Assembly (NCBI GenBank): GCA_049472395.1
Contig: JBLIRR010000001.1
Location: 248,001-312,000 of the forward strand
Length of the DNA stretch: 64,000 nt
Reading direction: 5' to 3'
Source: JBLIRR01 sp049472395
Lineage (GTDB): Bacteria; SZUA-182; DTGQ01; JBLIRR01
The notes under the pieces were generated by a model. That model saw nothing but the letters and a program-made list of their open reading frames with translations. It was not told the DNA's origin and did not search any database. Positions 8,740-18,051 of the stretch are shown piece after piece; position 1 is the stretch's first letter; every line of letters starts with the position of its first letter. A program made the position numbers and the translations under genes.

Positions 8740-10140
8740 CTATTGATTTAAAGTATAATTTTTAGACATCTGTTCATATACACTATTAATAAAACATGTA
8801 CTACCCTTAGAACCGGCATTTGCTTGAACCGGCGCTATCTGCATAATTTCAGCAGCATTTCCTACTAACGCGCGCGCTTTAGTGGCGCTGCTATCTTCAA
8901 ATACAAATTGAAACACCAAAGGATGCACTCCGTCACCCACCACTTCAACCTCGGCTTGATAAATTACTCCGTTTGTCCAATCATCAGAATCAGGGTCGGT
9001 TTTATACATGTCAATTTTCTCACCACTATCATCGAAATCAGCTTCATTCGAGTCTATATTGCCATCAGAATTCTCATCCATAGAATCATAATTTAAATCT
9101 ACCCATACCTGGGAAAGACTTGGGGGCGCATCAGAAAAATTATCGAATGGATAAATATATCGCACCCGAAATATTACATGATTATCTCCTTTATTTATGA
9201 GAGTAGGATACGCTGCCTCCAATTTAAAATCCGCCATCTCATCATCTCCAAATTCTTCCGTCTTAGTGAGATCTGCCAATTCTATTGTCTCTCCCGTAAA
9301 ACTAAGGCTTGGCGCAATAGAAGGATCATCGCCAATCCACACAACATCTAACTGCGGACGTAGAGTGGGATTTGCTGCATCTGAGGTATAATACACGATA
9401 TATTCATCTCCGTTGATGTTCTGGGACTCTTCAACTGTTCTTGAGCTCACCAAGGTTATTTTGGTAATTTCTCGAGGTTTGATAATATCAAAGGGTCTTG
9501 TGATAGTAATCTCATTGGGTTGACCATCAACCTTAAATTCACTGACACTTATTTGCCCGTGTTCAGATCCGCTTATGGCTCCCCATTCAATATTCCAGAG
9601 GGGTTCCTCCCAATTCGATTCATAGACACCGATTCCAAATTCAATTTCATTATCATTATGCTTTTCTTTTCCATATATAATCAAGGTCGCTGAGGTAATA
9701 ATGGCATTGTAAGGAATAGAGGTAGTGTCAAAACTCATATAACCCTTGAAGATCGAATACGATCCGTCATACGTTTGACCTACTTTTGCCGTATCTGCTG
9801 ACACTGTGGTGGTAAAAACATTACCCTTACTGGTACCATTTGCACTAATGTCGGGCACACCATCAAGTGCGCCACGCGCTCCGTATTTACTCCCCCCAAA
9901 ACCTGAATAGGCCCTGCTTCCCCCTCCATAGGCATAACTGCCTTTTATTTCCTTATTCCCCGTGGAAAAACTCCCTAATAATGAACTTCGTGATTCCATG
10001 TACCCAGAGCTTGCGGATGACCTGATTCCCTTAAGAGACGCTGCATATATTGTTTGTGGAGTATAAAGGAGTAGTCCTCCTATAACACCTATGAGAGTAA
10101 AAATACATAGATATTTCATATAATTTTGTCTCCCCTTCAA
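8740..10140 (-). CDS. Secreted DNRLRE-like protein with EF-hand-type loop (paralogue 2)
   Basis: This 466-aa protein is the paralogue of the gene immediately downstream. Similar blocks include the Ser/Gly-rich N-terminus, IFKGYMSFDTTSIPYNAI, the WNIEWGAISGSEHG block, and a calcium-loop-like stretch (DENSDGNIDSNEADF). A signal peptide covers residues ~8-33 (start could be MKYLCIF at residue 8, matching the start of paralogue 1). The C-terminus keeps CFINS but extends it by about 18 residues (VYEQMSKNYTLNQ at the end). No catalytic residues are evident. The family resemblance to DNRLRE modules is by eye; secretion is well supported, function is not known. Confidence 0.75.
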   Translation of the reverse strand: MKGRQNYMKYLCIFTLIGVIGGLLLYTPQTIYAASLKGIRSSASSGYMESRSSLLGSFSTGNKEIKGSYAYGGGSRAYSGFGGSKYGARGALDGVPDISANGTSKGNVFTTTVSADTAKVGQTYDGSYSIFKGYMSFDTTSIPYNAIITSATLIIYGKEKHNDNEIEFGIGVYESNWEEPLWNIEWGAISGSEHGQISVSEFKVDGQPNEITITRPFDIIKPREITKITLVSSRTVEESQNINGDEYIVYYTSDAANPTLRPQLDVVWIGDDPSIAPSLSFTGETIELADLTKTEEFGDDEMADFKLEAAYPTLINKGDNHVIFRVRYIYPFDNFSDAPPSLSQVWVDLNYDSMDENSDGNIDSNEADFDDSGEKIDMYKTDPDSDDWTNGVIYQAEVEVVGDGVHPLVFQFVFEDSSATKARALVGNAAEIMQIAPVQANAGSKGSTCFINSVYEQMSKNYTLNQ

Positions 10141-10258
10141 GATATTTATGTGATTAAATACATAGTAGGCTTACTGTATACTCTTATAAATGAATAAAAC
10201 TCCTCCTTTTTTTATGGATTATTTCCAATTTTCCATGGCCCGTTTTGATATTAATTAC

Positions 10259-10274
10259 TGCAAATATCATTCCA
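10259..10274 (-). promoter_or_regulatory. Sigma-54-like promoter of the 466-aa secreted protein gene
   Basis: Minus-strand sequence TGGAATGATATTTGCA, GG-N10-GC spacing, about 120 bases upstream of the start. It matches the element of the downstream paralogue except for the first base, although the surrounding DNA looks unrelated. Confidence 0.65.
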
Positions 10275-10420
10275 TATTCTTATCCCCCTCATTTTCTTAG
10301 GTTTCTCTGGGAGAATGCTGATGGAGTGATTAATAATTTTTATAAACTTATAGTGAGCAGTTTAATTTTTACACAAATAGTATTATAATAATTCACGCGA
10401 GAATATGACTGAAACCCTGA

Positions 10421-11218
10421 ATGGATATATTTGAAATGCAGGTACGTTCAATAAAATATAGAATTTTTATTTTTCTCTTCCTCTGTCTTTTTCCGGGCAG
10501 AGGCTTTAGTGCGGCACAAACCGCCCAACAATCACTCACGGACTACAACCTATGGAATTTATATGGAGGAGCCAGCGATGTATACCTTACGCTCAAAGAT
10601 GGATCACATAAAAAAACAAAGGTACCCTTAAAGGAATATGGCTTTTTATTGGAATTTGAGGATAAATATGACAAATGGAAGGTTGATTTTTCATTTTTCC
10701 AATGGAACGATAGTCAACTGCAAGGGGAAGATTTCTCAGTAAAGCTGAACTATCTTCCATTTAAAACCAAAAAAGGGGGGATCTTTACCCGGCTTAATCC
10801 CTATATAGGAGGCTCCCTTAATTACCATTACAACAAAATAAATCTTCCTGACGCTAATCCGGAGCCCACTGGTTGGGTTAATCCTTATCAGCAGGCTATA
10901 AAAGGATATGGCGCAGGATTGCAGACGGGGATGAAGATTAAGGATATCCCTTTTAAAGGCACTATATGGCACACAGAACTTGGCGGCATAGTCTATACGT
11001 ATAAATCCTCCTTACTGGAAGAAGAATTTCTGTCTGGCATCTCTTTTACCCTAGATACGCATTTTAAAAAAAGATTTTATTATATTTTCCTTGGATTAGG
11101 GTATCAATTGAGACAATCAGATTTTGATGGTACTTATTTAAGCGATCAAGATAAATATTATCCGAGCTCTCAATTTACCCATCATCTTTTTTATATTAAT
11201 CTTTCTTATCCGTTTTAG
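10421..11218 (+). CDS. Putative outer-membrane beta-barrel protein
   Basis: A 265-aa protein with an N-terminal signal peptide (hydrophobic IFIFLFLCLF, cleavage near FSAAQ). The body alternates hydrophobic and polar residues, is rich in Tyr, Phe and Gly, and ends in INLSYPF with a terminal Phe, the usual signature for outer-membrane barrel insertion. Translation could start at residue 6 (MQVRSIKYR) instead. It is divergent from the secreted paralogues and its last 23 bases overlap the end of fmt on the other strand, so no terminator separates them. No specific family is recognised. Confidence 0.7.
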   Translation: MDIFEMQVRSIKYRIFIFLFLCLFPGRGFSAAQTAQQSLTDYNLWNLYGGASDVYLTLKDGSHKKTKVPLKEYGFLLEFEDKYDKWKVDFSFFQWNDSQLQGEDFSVKLNYLPFKTKKGGIFTRLNPYIGGSLNYHYNKINLPDANPEPTGWVNPYQQAIKGYGAGLQTGMKIKDIPFKGTIWHTELGGIVYTYKSSLLEEEFLSGISFTLDTHFKKRFYYIFLGLGYQLRQSDFDGTYLSDQDKYYPSSQFTHHLFYINLSYPF

Positions 11219-12170
11219 AAGAAGAATTCTGATTAAAAATGCGGCCGGGCAGAGGCTGCCTCCATCCTGATGCAAAATTCCAACTATTCATCCTTTTTTT
11301 ATTCTCAGGTTGGACCTCTAGAATTTGAAGAACACCATTGCCTGTGTGCACACACAATCCTTTGCGCGGCTCTATCGCAATGATTTGACCAGGTACCCCT
11401 GCTTCATTATTAGAAGAGCTTGAAATAGTGGCATTCAAAATTTTAATCCTTACACCATCAAGATATGTATAGCATCCAGGCCAGGGGAACAGGCCTTTTA
11501 TTAATCTGTTGATAGTAACGGCATCCTTCTCCCACGATATCAATCCCATCTCTTTAGTGAGTTTTGGTGTATACGTGGCCAAATGATTTTGTTGAGGCAG
11601 AGGCGTTATTGTACCCTCAATGAGCCCTTTTATTGTCATAGGGAGCATATGTGCGCCAAGATGTGAAAGCTTATTCGAAAGACTTTCCGCAGTATCATCC
11701 GGATCTATCCGCAATTTCTCTTGAGAGAGAATAGCCCCTGTATCCATACCCTCATCCATTAAAATTAATGTAATACCGGTTGTTTTCTCTCCATTTATTA
11801 TGGCCCAGTTGATAGGCGCAGCTCCTCGGTAGTTCGGAAGACATGAGGCATGAATATTAATGCACCCATATAAAGGAGCATTAATGATCCATGCAGGGAG
11901 GATTTGTCCATAGGCGACAACAATCACAAGGTCTGGTGATAAACGCTGCCATAGTGAAAAAAATTGATCTTTTTTTAAAGAAGATGGCTGATACACGGGT
12001 AGACCGTGTTCTAACGCAAGTTTTTTAACCGGGCTGTATTGGTTCACCCGTCCTCTGCCCCGGGGCCGGTCCGGTTGTGTAACAACTCCTGCTATCCTAT
12101 AGCGGTTTTTAATAAGAGCTTCTAAATAGGGGCAGGAAAACTGAGGGGTTCCCATAAAGATGGTTCGCAT
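11196..12170 (-). CDS. fmt: Methionyl-tRNA formyltransferase
   Basis: This 324-aa enzyme formylates initiator Met-tRNA using 10-formyl-THF. It starts MRTIFMGTPQFSCPYLEALI, has the formyltransferase core HASCLPNYRGAAPINWAI with the catalytic Asn/His/Asp group (the Asp in LILMDEGMDTGAI), and a C-terminal OB-like domain (PWPGCYTYLDGVRIKIL). Length is normal. It is one base downstream of def in the usual def-fmt pairing, so initiator Met is formylated and then deformylated by products of one operon. Confidence 0.97.
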   Translation of the reverse strand: MRTIFMGTPQFSCPYLEALIKNRYRIAGVVTQPDRPRGRGRVNQYSPVKKLALEHGLPVYQPSSLKKDQFFSLWQRLSPDLVIVVAYGQILPAWIINAPLYGCINIHASCLPNYRGAAPINWAIINGEKTTGITLILMDEGMDTGAILSQEKLRIDPDDTAESLSNKLSHLGAHMLPMTIKGLIEGTITPLPQQNHLATYTPKLTKEMGLISWEKDAVTINRLIKGLFPWPGCYTYLDGVRIKILNATISSSSNNEAGVPGQIIAIEPRKGLCVHTGNGVLQILEVQPENKKRMNSWNFASGWRQPLPGRIFNQNSSSKTDKKD

Positions 12171-12171
12171 A

Positions 12172-12669
12172 TTATCTCTTTTTTAGAAATTTTCTTTTAA
12201 TTATATCCCGGCGTATTTTGCTCAGCCGGTCAATAAAACATACTCCCTCAAGATGATCAATTTCATGCTGAAGGACCCGGGCCAAAAAGTCGCGTGCTTC
12301 AAAACGAACCTCTTTCCCTTTTTTGTCAATGTACTCAATGAGCACGCGCTCATGCCTGGCTACAGGAGCATACATATTGGGAAAACTAAGACATCCCTCT
12401 TCTCCTTTTACATATCCCTCCTGTTCTATGATCCGTGGATTAATCAACACCAGAGGATGCGAGATGTCTTTTCCAAAAGAGGTATCAATAACCGCAACAC
12501 GGGAGAGAATACCAACTTGCGGGCCTGCTAACCCTATACCCTTTGACGCATACATCGTATTCGTCATATCCTTTATGGTCTTAATAATGTTATGATCAAG
12601 ATTGTGTACCTCTTCAGCTTTTCTTTTTAACATGGGGTCAGGATATATTACTATTTTATATAAGGCCAT
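12172..12669 (-). CDS. def: Peptide deformylase
   Basis: This 165-aa metalloenzyme removes the N-formyl group from new proteins. All three diagnostic motifs are present: GIGLAGPQVG, EGCLSF with the metal-binding Cys, and HEIDHLEG with the two His ligands and catalytic Glu. It lies between the dehydratase activase gene (5 bases away) and fmt (1 base away), so the three are almost certainly co-transcribed. Confidence 0.97.
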   Translation of the reverse strand: MALYKIVIYPDPMLKRKAEEVHNLDHNIIKTIKDMTNTMYASKGIGLAGPQVGILSRVAVIDTSFGKDISHPLVLINPRIIEQEGYVKGEEGCLSFPNMYAPVARHERVLIEYIDKKGKEVRFEARDFLARVLQHEIDHLEGVCFIDRLSKIRRDIIKRKFLKKR

Positions 12670-12674
12670 GGTTC

Positions 12675-15600
12675 TTAATGGAGTGCTCTAAGCTGTGAGG
12701 CTTGATACATAAATGCCTCCAGCCGTGTTCTCATATTGGTTTGCTCTAAACCATCATAGGATATATTTAAACAGGGAAACGCTTCATGCTGGTCACAGAA
12801 TTTCTTTAATAAAGCAGTAGTGATATTACCCGGCATGCACGTAAAGGGCATAATATTAATAATTCCATCTACCCCCTTTTCCCGAAAATCAACCGCTTTG
12901 CCGACACTCAGTATTGCCTCACCTTCAAAGGATTCATGCAGGTACGGTTGACTCTTATTTAAAATTTTCTCTACCGAAAGCTCATGCGGCTGTTTTAAAT
13001 ATTGTGCAAAGGTCGCGGTTAATTTATTTTCCTTATATTTCTGCAATAAATCTATCATAGAGAGAATAAGATATTTGATATATTCCCTATCTGAAAAATT
13101 TCGTCGTTTATTAGTATAATTAGTATAAAAAAACCATTCTGTTACAGAGGGCACCCACACTTCCCCGCCTAATTTTTCAATCTGATGGACTAAATAATCA
13201 TTACTAAACGGATTAGATCTTACATATATCTCACCCACAATCCCTATAATTGGCCGTCGTTGTTTTCCATCTACTTTTATTGTTTCAAACTTTCTGCCGA
13301 TTTCCCCCATAACAGGCTCAAGAGGTCTTCTTTCCTTGATAGCCTGACACACCATGGAGAGAGATTCTTTATAAATCTTGTCGGTCTCGCCAGAGGTATA
13401 TTCATACGGTCTTGTCTCCCGAAGCTTTTTATCTAAAAGATCGATCGCAACAATACCTCCCCAGGTACGCCGAATAGATCCCTTGCCAACAATATCAAAA
13501 AGCTCCATAAAAAATTTTTTCCCTTGATTAGGGGAAAATATAGGCACCTCAGCATATCCGAGCTCATCCAATATGACTCTTTGGAATATGGAATATTGCC
13601 CAAATCTACACGGACCATCTCCGCCGGGCATAAGAAAAGCAGCGGATTTTGGATCAAAACCCGGTTGCTTTATGGTCTTAATAATATTCCCTGTAGTAAG
13701 AATACAAGGATAACATTGTCTTCCAGATGTATATTTTCTCCCCCACATTTTACTCTCTTCATCCGATTCCTCCATCACACGTGCCTTGATACCCGCACTT
13801 TGAAAACCAGCCTCTATGGCAAAGGCATGATCAGACATATAGGGAATATAGACAGTTCTCTCAATAAACTCTTCCCTCTTTTGCCTCGTTGGCTGCATAA
13901 ATATTGATTCTTTGTTTTTTCTATAAGGCTCCTCAAATATAGTAGCGGGTTCTCTTTTTTCGATTTTAATTTTTTCTATACTATCATAAAAGGCCTCGCA
14001 TCGTGTAATTGCTCCTACATCAACACTGTGTTCATCCACCTCTATCTGCAAATATGGTTTTTTCTCCATTTTTATCTGAAAAAATTTGGTAATAAATGAA
14101 TCAGGCCCACAGCCAAAATTAGTAATATACACAGCATAAAGACGCGGATCATTCTTAATCACCATGCCCGCACTTAAAATCCGCTGTCCATAACGCCAGT
14201 ACATATTAGGCCAATCCTGAGAAATATCAATCTCTTTGAATAAGAGGTAATCCATCGGCATGGTTACTACACCCAGTTCACGAAATATATTCGGAATATG
14301 TAAATTCAGGCCGCAGTCACATCCATTATAGGGTCTGCTCACGACTACTATTACTCTATGATCTTCCGGAATCCGTGTTAATATTTCTCGTCCTCTTTTT
14401 TTCAGTTGGTTATAAAATTCTCGTTGTGAGGCAAATCCAGCTACAACAGCCTCTTTCACCATAGTGAGAGAACAGCCCAATTCCCTGCCCAATCCCCCTA
14501 ACATCCTCGAAATATACTTTATTGACCGGTTCATGAATATAACGGGATCGAGAAGTTTCACGCCGGCTTTTTTAAAATCAATAGCCGATTTTATCGTATA
14601 GGGTATAGTTTGGACATAGGGGCACATAGAACTGCCTTTAATTTTATAATTCTCCCCTGCCAAATTAATAATGCTAGGAAGGAATATGTATTCTGCCTTC
14701 TTATCAATGATATTTTGAATATGCCCATAGGCCACCTTGATAGGGAAACAGGTCTCTGATACAACTGTCTGAACTCCCTTATCAATCAATTTCTTATTCG
14801 TGGGATCAGAGAGAATAACTTCACATCCCAAAAAATTAAAAAAAGTTTTAAAAAAGGGAAGCAATTCATGGAAAAAGAGGGCCCATGGTATCCCTATCTT
14901 CGGCTTACTACTCTCAACCTTGAGGGAATGTCTTCCGTAATCCTTAAGTAAAAAGTCTCTTCTTTCCTCAAAAAGATCAGGAAGTTCAGCTGTTTTCCTG
15001 TGGATTCTCTTTTTAATATCATATTTATCACAGCGGCTTCCATAAAAAAGGGGCTTTTCGTTCTCTATTTTTACTTGGCGTATCTGACACACATTAGGGC
15101 ATTCTTTGCATTCAAAACTGCTGATAGCATATTTTCGCTTGCTTAGATCAAATCCTTTAAAAAGACTCTTCTCCCAACAACGATTCTCTTTGGCAATTAA
15201 CGCTACTCCGATTGCCCCGGTGACTTCATGATGAGGGGGAACAGTAATCTTTTTCTCCACTACTTTTTCAAAAGCAGCGAGCACACCTTTATTTGCCGCC
15301 ACCCCACCTTGAAAAAATATGTGATCTCCAATTTTTTTATTACCTACAACCCAATTGAGATAATTATAGACAATCGAATAGGCAAGCCCGGCAATCAGAT
15401 TATCTTTCAACGCCCCATTTTGTTGATGTGCTACTAAATCTTGCTCCATAAACACGGTACACCTCTCTCCAAGATGTACGGGAAGTTTGGCCGAAAGGGC
15501 CGCCTTTCCAAACTCTTCTTTTATATTAATCCTCAATTTTTCCGCCTGCTCTTCTAAAAAGGAACCTGTCCCCGCAGCACATACTTTATTCATTTCAAAA

Positions 15601-17012
15601 TCAACCACAACCCCATCTTTGAGCTGAATATACTTTGAATCTTGCCCTCCTATTTCAAAAATGGTATCGACACGCTTATCTATCGCCGCGGCAGCTCGTG
15701 CTTGAGCTGTAATTTCATTTTTCACAATATCACCACCTATAAAATCAGCAATAAGATATCTCCCTGACCCAGTTGTCCCCACTCCTACTATATTAATATC
15801 CTTGCCAATTCTCTTCCCAACAATGGAAAGCCCCTTGCGGATAGCCTCTATGGGTCTTCCGGCAGTCATAAGATAGCATTTTGCAAGAACATCTCCCGCT
15901 TCAGTCATGACGACAACATTTGTACTGATTGATCCTATATCTACACCCAGATACGCATTGATCCCTTGCTTGAACTTCGTAAACACAACCTTTGTCAAAT
16001 TATGATCCCCATTGCAGTCTCTCATCTCTTTATCTTCTTCCGGGGTACTTTTTTCTGGTATCGATCGTTGCTTTATTGTATTTCTTGATAGGATATCTGA
16101 TAAGGGTTTTAATGCCTTTGGTTGATAATTATATTCCTCAAGGTATTTTTTTAAATTCATCCTGGCTTTTTCAAGAAGCATTGGCTTCATAGGATAATTC
16201 TTATCAAGACAGATAAGTGCTGCTCCAATAGCGCCCATCTCTGTATAGTATTGGGGAATTAAAAGTTCCCCTGGATTAAGGCCTAAAATTTTTTCAAAAG
16301 CCTTTATCATAGCTTTATTTGCCGCAACTCCACCCTGAAAAATGAGTGGCTTCTTAAATTCACGTGCCCTGCCTATATTACTTTTGAAATTCCTGGCCAT
16401 GGCGTAACAGAGTCCGGCAACAATATCATAATCAGGCGTTGCCTCCTGTTGCAGATGGATCATGTCCGTTTTAGCAAACACACTGCATCTTCCCGCAATC
16501 CTTGGGGGGGCCTCGGATTTTAAGGCACGTTCACTGAACTCCTCTATAGTTAACCCAAGCCTTGTGGCCTGCTGATCCAAAAATGAGCCTGTCCCGGCTG
16601 CGCACATGGTATTCATGGCAAAATCTTTTATTGAACTGGTTGCCAACTTGTCATCTCTTTGAAGCAAGATCAACTTTGAGTCTGAACCGCCAATCTCTAT
16701 TATTGTATTGACATATGGATAGAGATAGCAGACTGAACTTGCTTGCGCAATAACCTCATTTATGAAAAAGCCCCCTAATGTGTTACTAATAACCTGCCCT
16801 GCTGTTCCTGTAATGGCAATTAGGCTTATCTGGGAAGCGTAGCCGGACTGCTGTGTCGAGAGCTCATCTAAAATACAAAACACCCTCTCAAGAGGGCGGC
16901 CGTAGTGGCGATAATATGCAGTGTGCACAATGTGCTTATCTCTTTCCACTAAAACTAGATTGACACTTACTGAGCCAATATCAAGCGATAAAATTATTTT
17001 CCCTTTTTCCAT
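12675..17012 (-). CDS. Acyl-CoA dehydratase activase, tandem BadF/HgdC domains plus DUF2229-type region
   Basis: A 1445-aa protein. Two ASKHA-type activase domains are fused: the first begins ILSLDIGSVSVNLV (residue ~7), the second YLGVDIGSISTNVV (~356). Each has the Fe-S cysteine pair of the HgdC family, in MCAAGTGSFL and RCSVF in domain 1 and CAAGTGSFL and RCTVF in domain 2. A DUF2229-like region follows (KIGIPWALFFHELLPFFKT, ETCFPIKVAYGHI), and then a dehydratase-subunit-like domain with several conserved Cys (GCDCGLNLH, SGRQCYPC). HgdC activases use ATP to push an electron into 2-hydroxyacyl-CoA or benzoyl-CoA dehydratases. This large fused form is common in anaerobes but its substrate is generally unknown. 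Placement with def and fmt is unexplained. Confidence 0.9.
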   Translation of the reverse strand: MEKGKIILSLDIGSVSVNLVLVERDKHIVHTAYYRHYGRPLERVFCILDELSTQQSGYASQISLIAITGTAGQVISNTLGGFFINEVIAQASSVCYLYPYVNTIIEIGGSDSKLILLQRDDKLATSSIKDFAMNTMCAAGTGSFLDQQATRLGLTIEEFSERALKSEAPPRIAGRCSVFAKTDMIHLQQEATPDYDIVAGLCYAMARNFKSNIGRAREFKKPLIFQGGVAANKAMIKAFEKILGLNPGELLIPQYYTEMGAIGAALICLDKNYPMKPMLLEKARMNLKKYLEEYNYQPKALKPLSDILSRNTIKQRSIPEKSTPEEDKEMRDCNGDHNLTKVVFTKFKQGINAYLGVDIGSISTNVVVMTEAGDVLAKCYLMTAGRPIEAIRKGLSIVGKRIGKDINIVGVGTTGSGRYLIADFIGGDIVKNEITAQARAAAAIDKRVDTIFEIGGQDSKYIQLKDGVVVDFEMNKVCAAGTGSFLEEQAEKLRINIKEEFGKAALSAKLPVHLGERCTVFMEQDLVAHQQNGALKDNLIAGLAYSIVYNYLNWVVGNKKIGDHIFFQGGVAANKGVLAAFEKVVEKKITVPPHHEVTGAIGVALIAKENRCWEKSLFKGFDLSKRKYAISSFECKECPNVCQIRQVKIENEKPLFYGSRCDKYDIKKRIHRKTAELPDLFEERRDFLLKDYGRHSLKVESSKPKIGIPWALFFHELLPFFKTFFNFLGCEVILSDPTNKKLIDKGVQTVVSETCFPIKVAYGHIQNIIDKKAEYIFLPSIINLAGENYKIKGSSMCPYVQTIPYTIKSAIDFKKAGVKLLDPVIFMNRSIKYISRMLGGLGRELGCSLTMVKEAVVAGFASQREFYNQLKKRGREILTRIPEDHRVIVVVSRPYNGCDCGLNLHIPNIFRELGVVTMPMDYLLFKEIDISQDWPNMYWRYGQRILSAGMVIKNDPRLYAVYITNFGCGPDSFITKFFQIKMEKKPYLQIEVDEHSVDVGAITRCEAFYDSIEKIKIEKREPATIFEEPYRKNKESIFMQPTRQKREEFIERTVYIPYMSDHAFAIEAGFQSAGIKARVMEESDEESKMWGRKYTSGRQCYPCILTTGNIIKTIKQPGFDPKSAAFLMPGGDGPCRFGQYSIFQRVILDELGYAEVPIFSPNQGKKFFMELFDIVGKGSIRRTWGGIVAIDLLDKKLRETRPYEYTSGETDKIYKESLSMVCQAIKERRPLEPVMGEIGRKFETIKVDGKQRRPIIGIVGEIYVRSNPFSNDYLVHQIEKLGGEVWVPSVTEWFFYTNYTNKRRNFSDREYIKYLILSMIDLLQKYKENKLTATFAQYLKQPHELSVEKILNKSQPYLHESFEGEAILSVGKAVDFREKGVDGIINIMPFTCMPGNITTALLKKFCDQHEAFPCLNISYDGLEQTNMRTRLEAFMYQASQLRALH

Positions 17013-17326
17013 CAGTATAATTTCCCTCGCTCTGCTTGTATAATTAATGCATTCAATTATTCCATACCACTTACGTAAAATTGAGTTTAAATTTTATCCC
17101 AAAACATGGCAATTATCAAGACTTAGATAACATATACAGAAATTCCTATTTTGGACTCACCATTCCCTTAAATGCGGGGGATCGAGCACAAGAAAAATAA
17201 AAAAATCAGTTGAAAATAATTGCTGTGTATGGTATACAAGAATAAAAAATAGAATTGCAGCCCAGAGAGAGTGGATTGTATATATAATGTTAAAAAAATA
17301 TGTAAGGAAGGGGATGACACCACTTT
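17013..17326. other. Intergenic region with a sigma-70 type promoter
   Basis: Divergent spacer between the activase gene and the small basic protein gene. The only signal found is the -35/-10 pair at 17210-17238. Confidence 0.5.
17210..17238 (+). promoter_or_regulatory. Sigma-70 type promoter for the small basic protein and pyrE
   Basis: TTGAAA (17210-17215), 17-base spacer, TATACA (17233-17238). It lies about 90 bases upstream of the first start codon. Confidence 0.5.
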
Positions 17327-17449
17327 ATGAGTAGACATAAGAAAATAGAACGAATGAGAGAAATTGAAAGAAAACGTCGCCGCAGAATGAAGACCCTGAG
17401 ACTAAGAAAAAAAGAAGCAATATTGGATGCTAAAAAAAAGAAGGAATAA
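17327..17449 (+). CDS. Very basic 40-aa protein, possibly ribosome-associated
   Basis: ATG at 17327, stop TAA at 17447-17449, preceded by a purine-rich stretch (GGAAGGGG). The product is MSRHKKIERMREIERKRRRR followed by MKTLRLRKKEAILDAKKKKE, more than half Lys/Arg. It lies 32 bases upstream of pyrE on the same strand. Size and charge resemble small ribosomal proteins such as the AURKAIP1/COX24-type (mS38/bTHX-like) peptides, but the match by eye is weak. It could also be a chance open frame. The ribosome binding site and promoter argue for a real gene. Confidence 0.5.
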   Translation: MSRHKKIERMREIERKRRRRMKTLRLRKKEAILDAKKKKE

Positions 17450-17481
17450 AAAGGAAGGAATAGCATTATTTCTCTAATCAG

Positions 17482-18045
17482 ATGACCCAAAGCGAAAAAA
17501 AGCTGATTGAAATTCTGGCACATAGTGCGTATCATTATAGTTCCACCCCGGAATTTAAGCTCGCCTCAGGTAAAATGAGCCATTTTTATATAGATTGCAA
17601 AAGTGTTATTATGTCCCCGGAAGGTCTTATCTTATGCGGCCAAGTGGTGCTTGAGAGAATAGAGGGGCTTCCGATCACAGCAATTGGAGGATTAGAATTT
17701 GGGGCAATTCCTATTACTCTTGCAGCCACTGTGCTTGCCTATCAGAAAGGAATACTGATAAAGCCTTTCGTGGTGCGCAAAGAGAGTAAAGATCGAGGCT
17801 TAAAAAAGTTGATCGAAGGGAGGATCGAGGAGGGCGAGAGTGTGGTTATTGTGGAAGATGTGGTTACAAGTGGCAAATCGGCACTCATAGCAGCGCAAAG
17901 GATACAAGAGAGGGGAGCACATATAAAAAAAGTCATTGCACTTGTAGACAGGGAAGAAGGGGGAAAAGATGCATTATACTCGATGGGTATTGATCTTGAG
18001 GCGATTTTTACAATCGATGATTTACATACACATCGTGCATCCTAA
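17482..18045 (+). CDS. pyrE: Orotate phosphoribosyltransferase
   Basis: A 187-aa enzyme of pyrimidine synthesis that joins orotate to PRPP. The PRPP-binding motif VVIVEDVVTSGKSAL is intact, FVVRKESKDRGLKKLIEG carries the catalytic Lys/Arg loop, and GGLEFGAIPI matches the family. Length is near the short form of the family. carA and carB of the same pathway are also in this window but not adjacent. Confidence 0.95.
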   Translation: MTQSEKKLIEILAHSAYHYSSTPEFKLASGKMSHFYIDCKSVIMSPEGLILCGQVVLERIEGLPITAIGGLEFGAIPITLAATVLAYQKGILIKPFVVRKESKDRGLKKLIEGRIEEGESVVIVEDVVTSGKSALIAAQRIQERGAHIKKVIALVDREEGGKDALYSMGIDLEAIFTIDDLHTHRAS

Positions 18046-18051
18046 ATTTTC

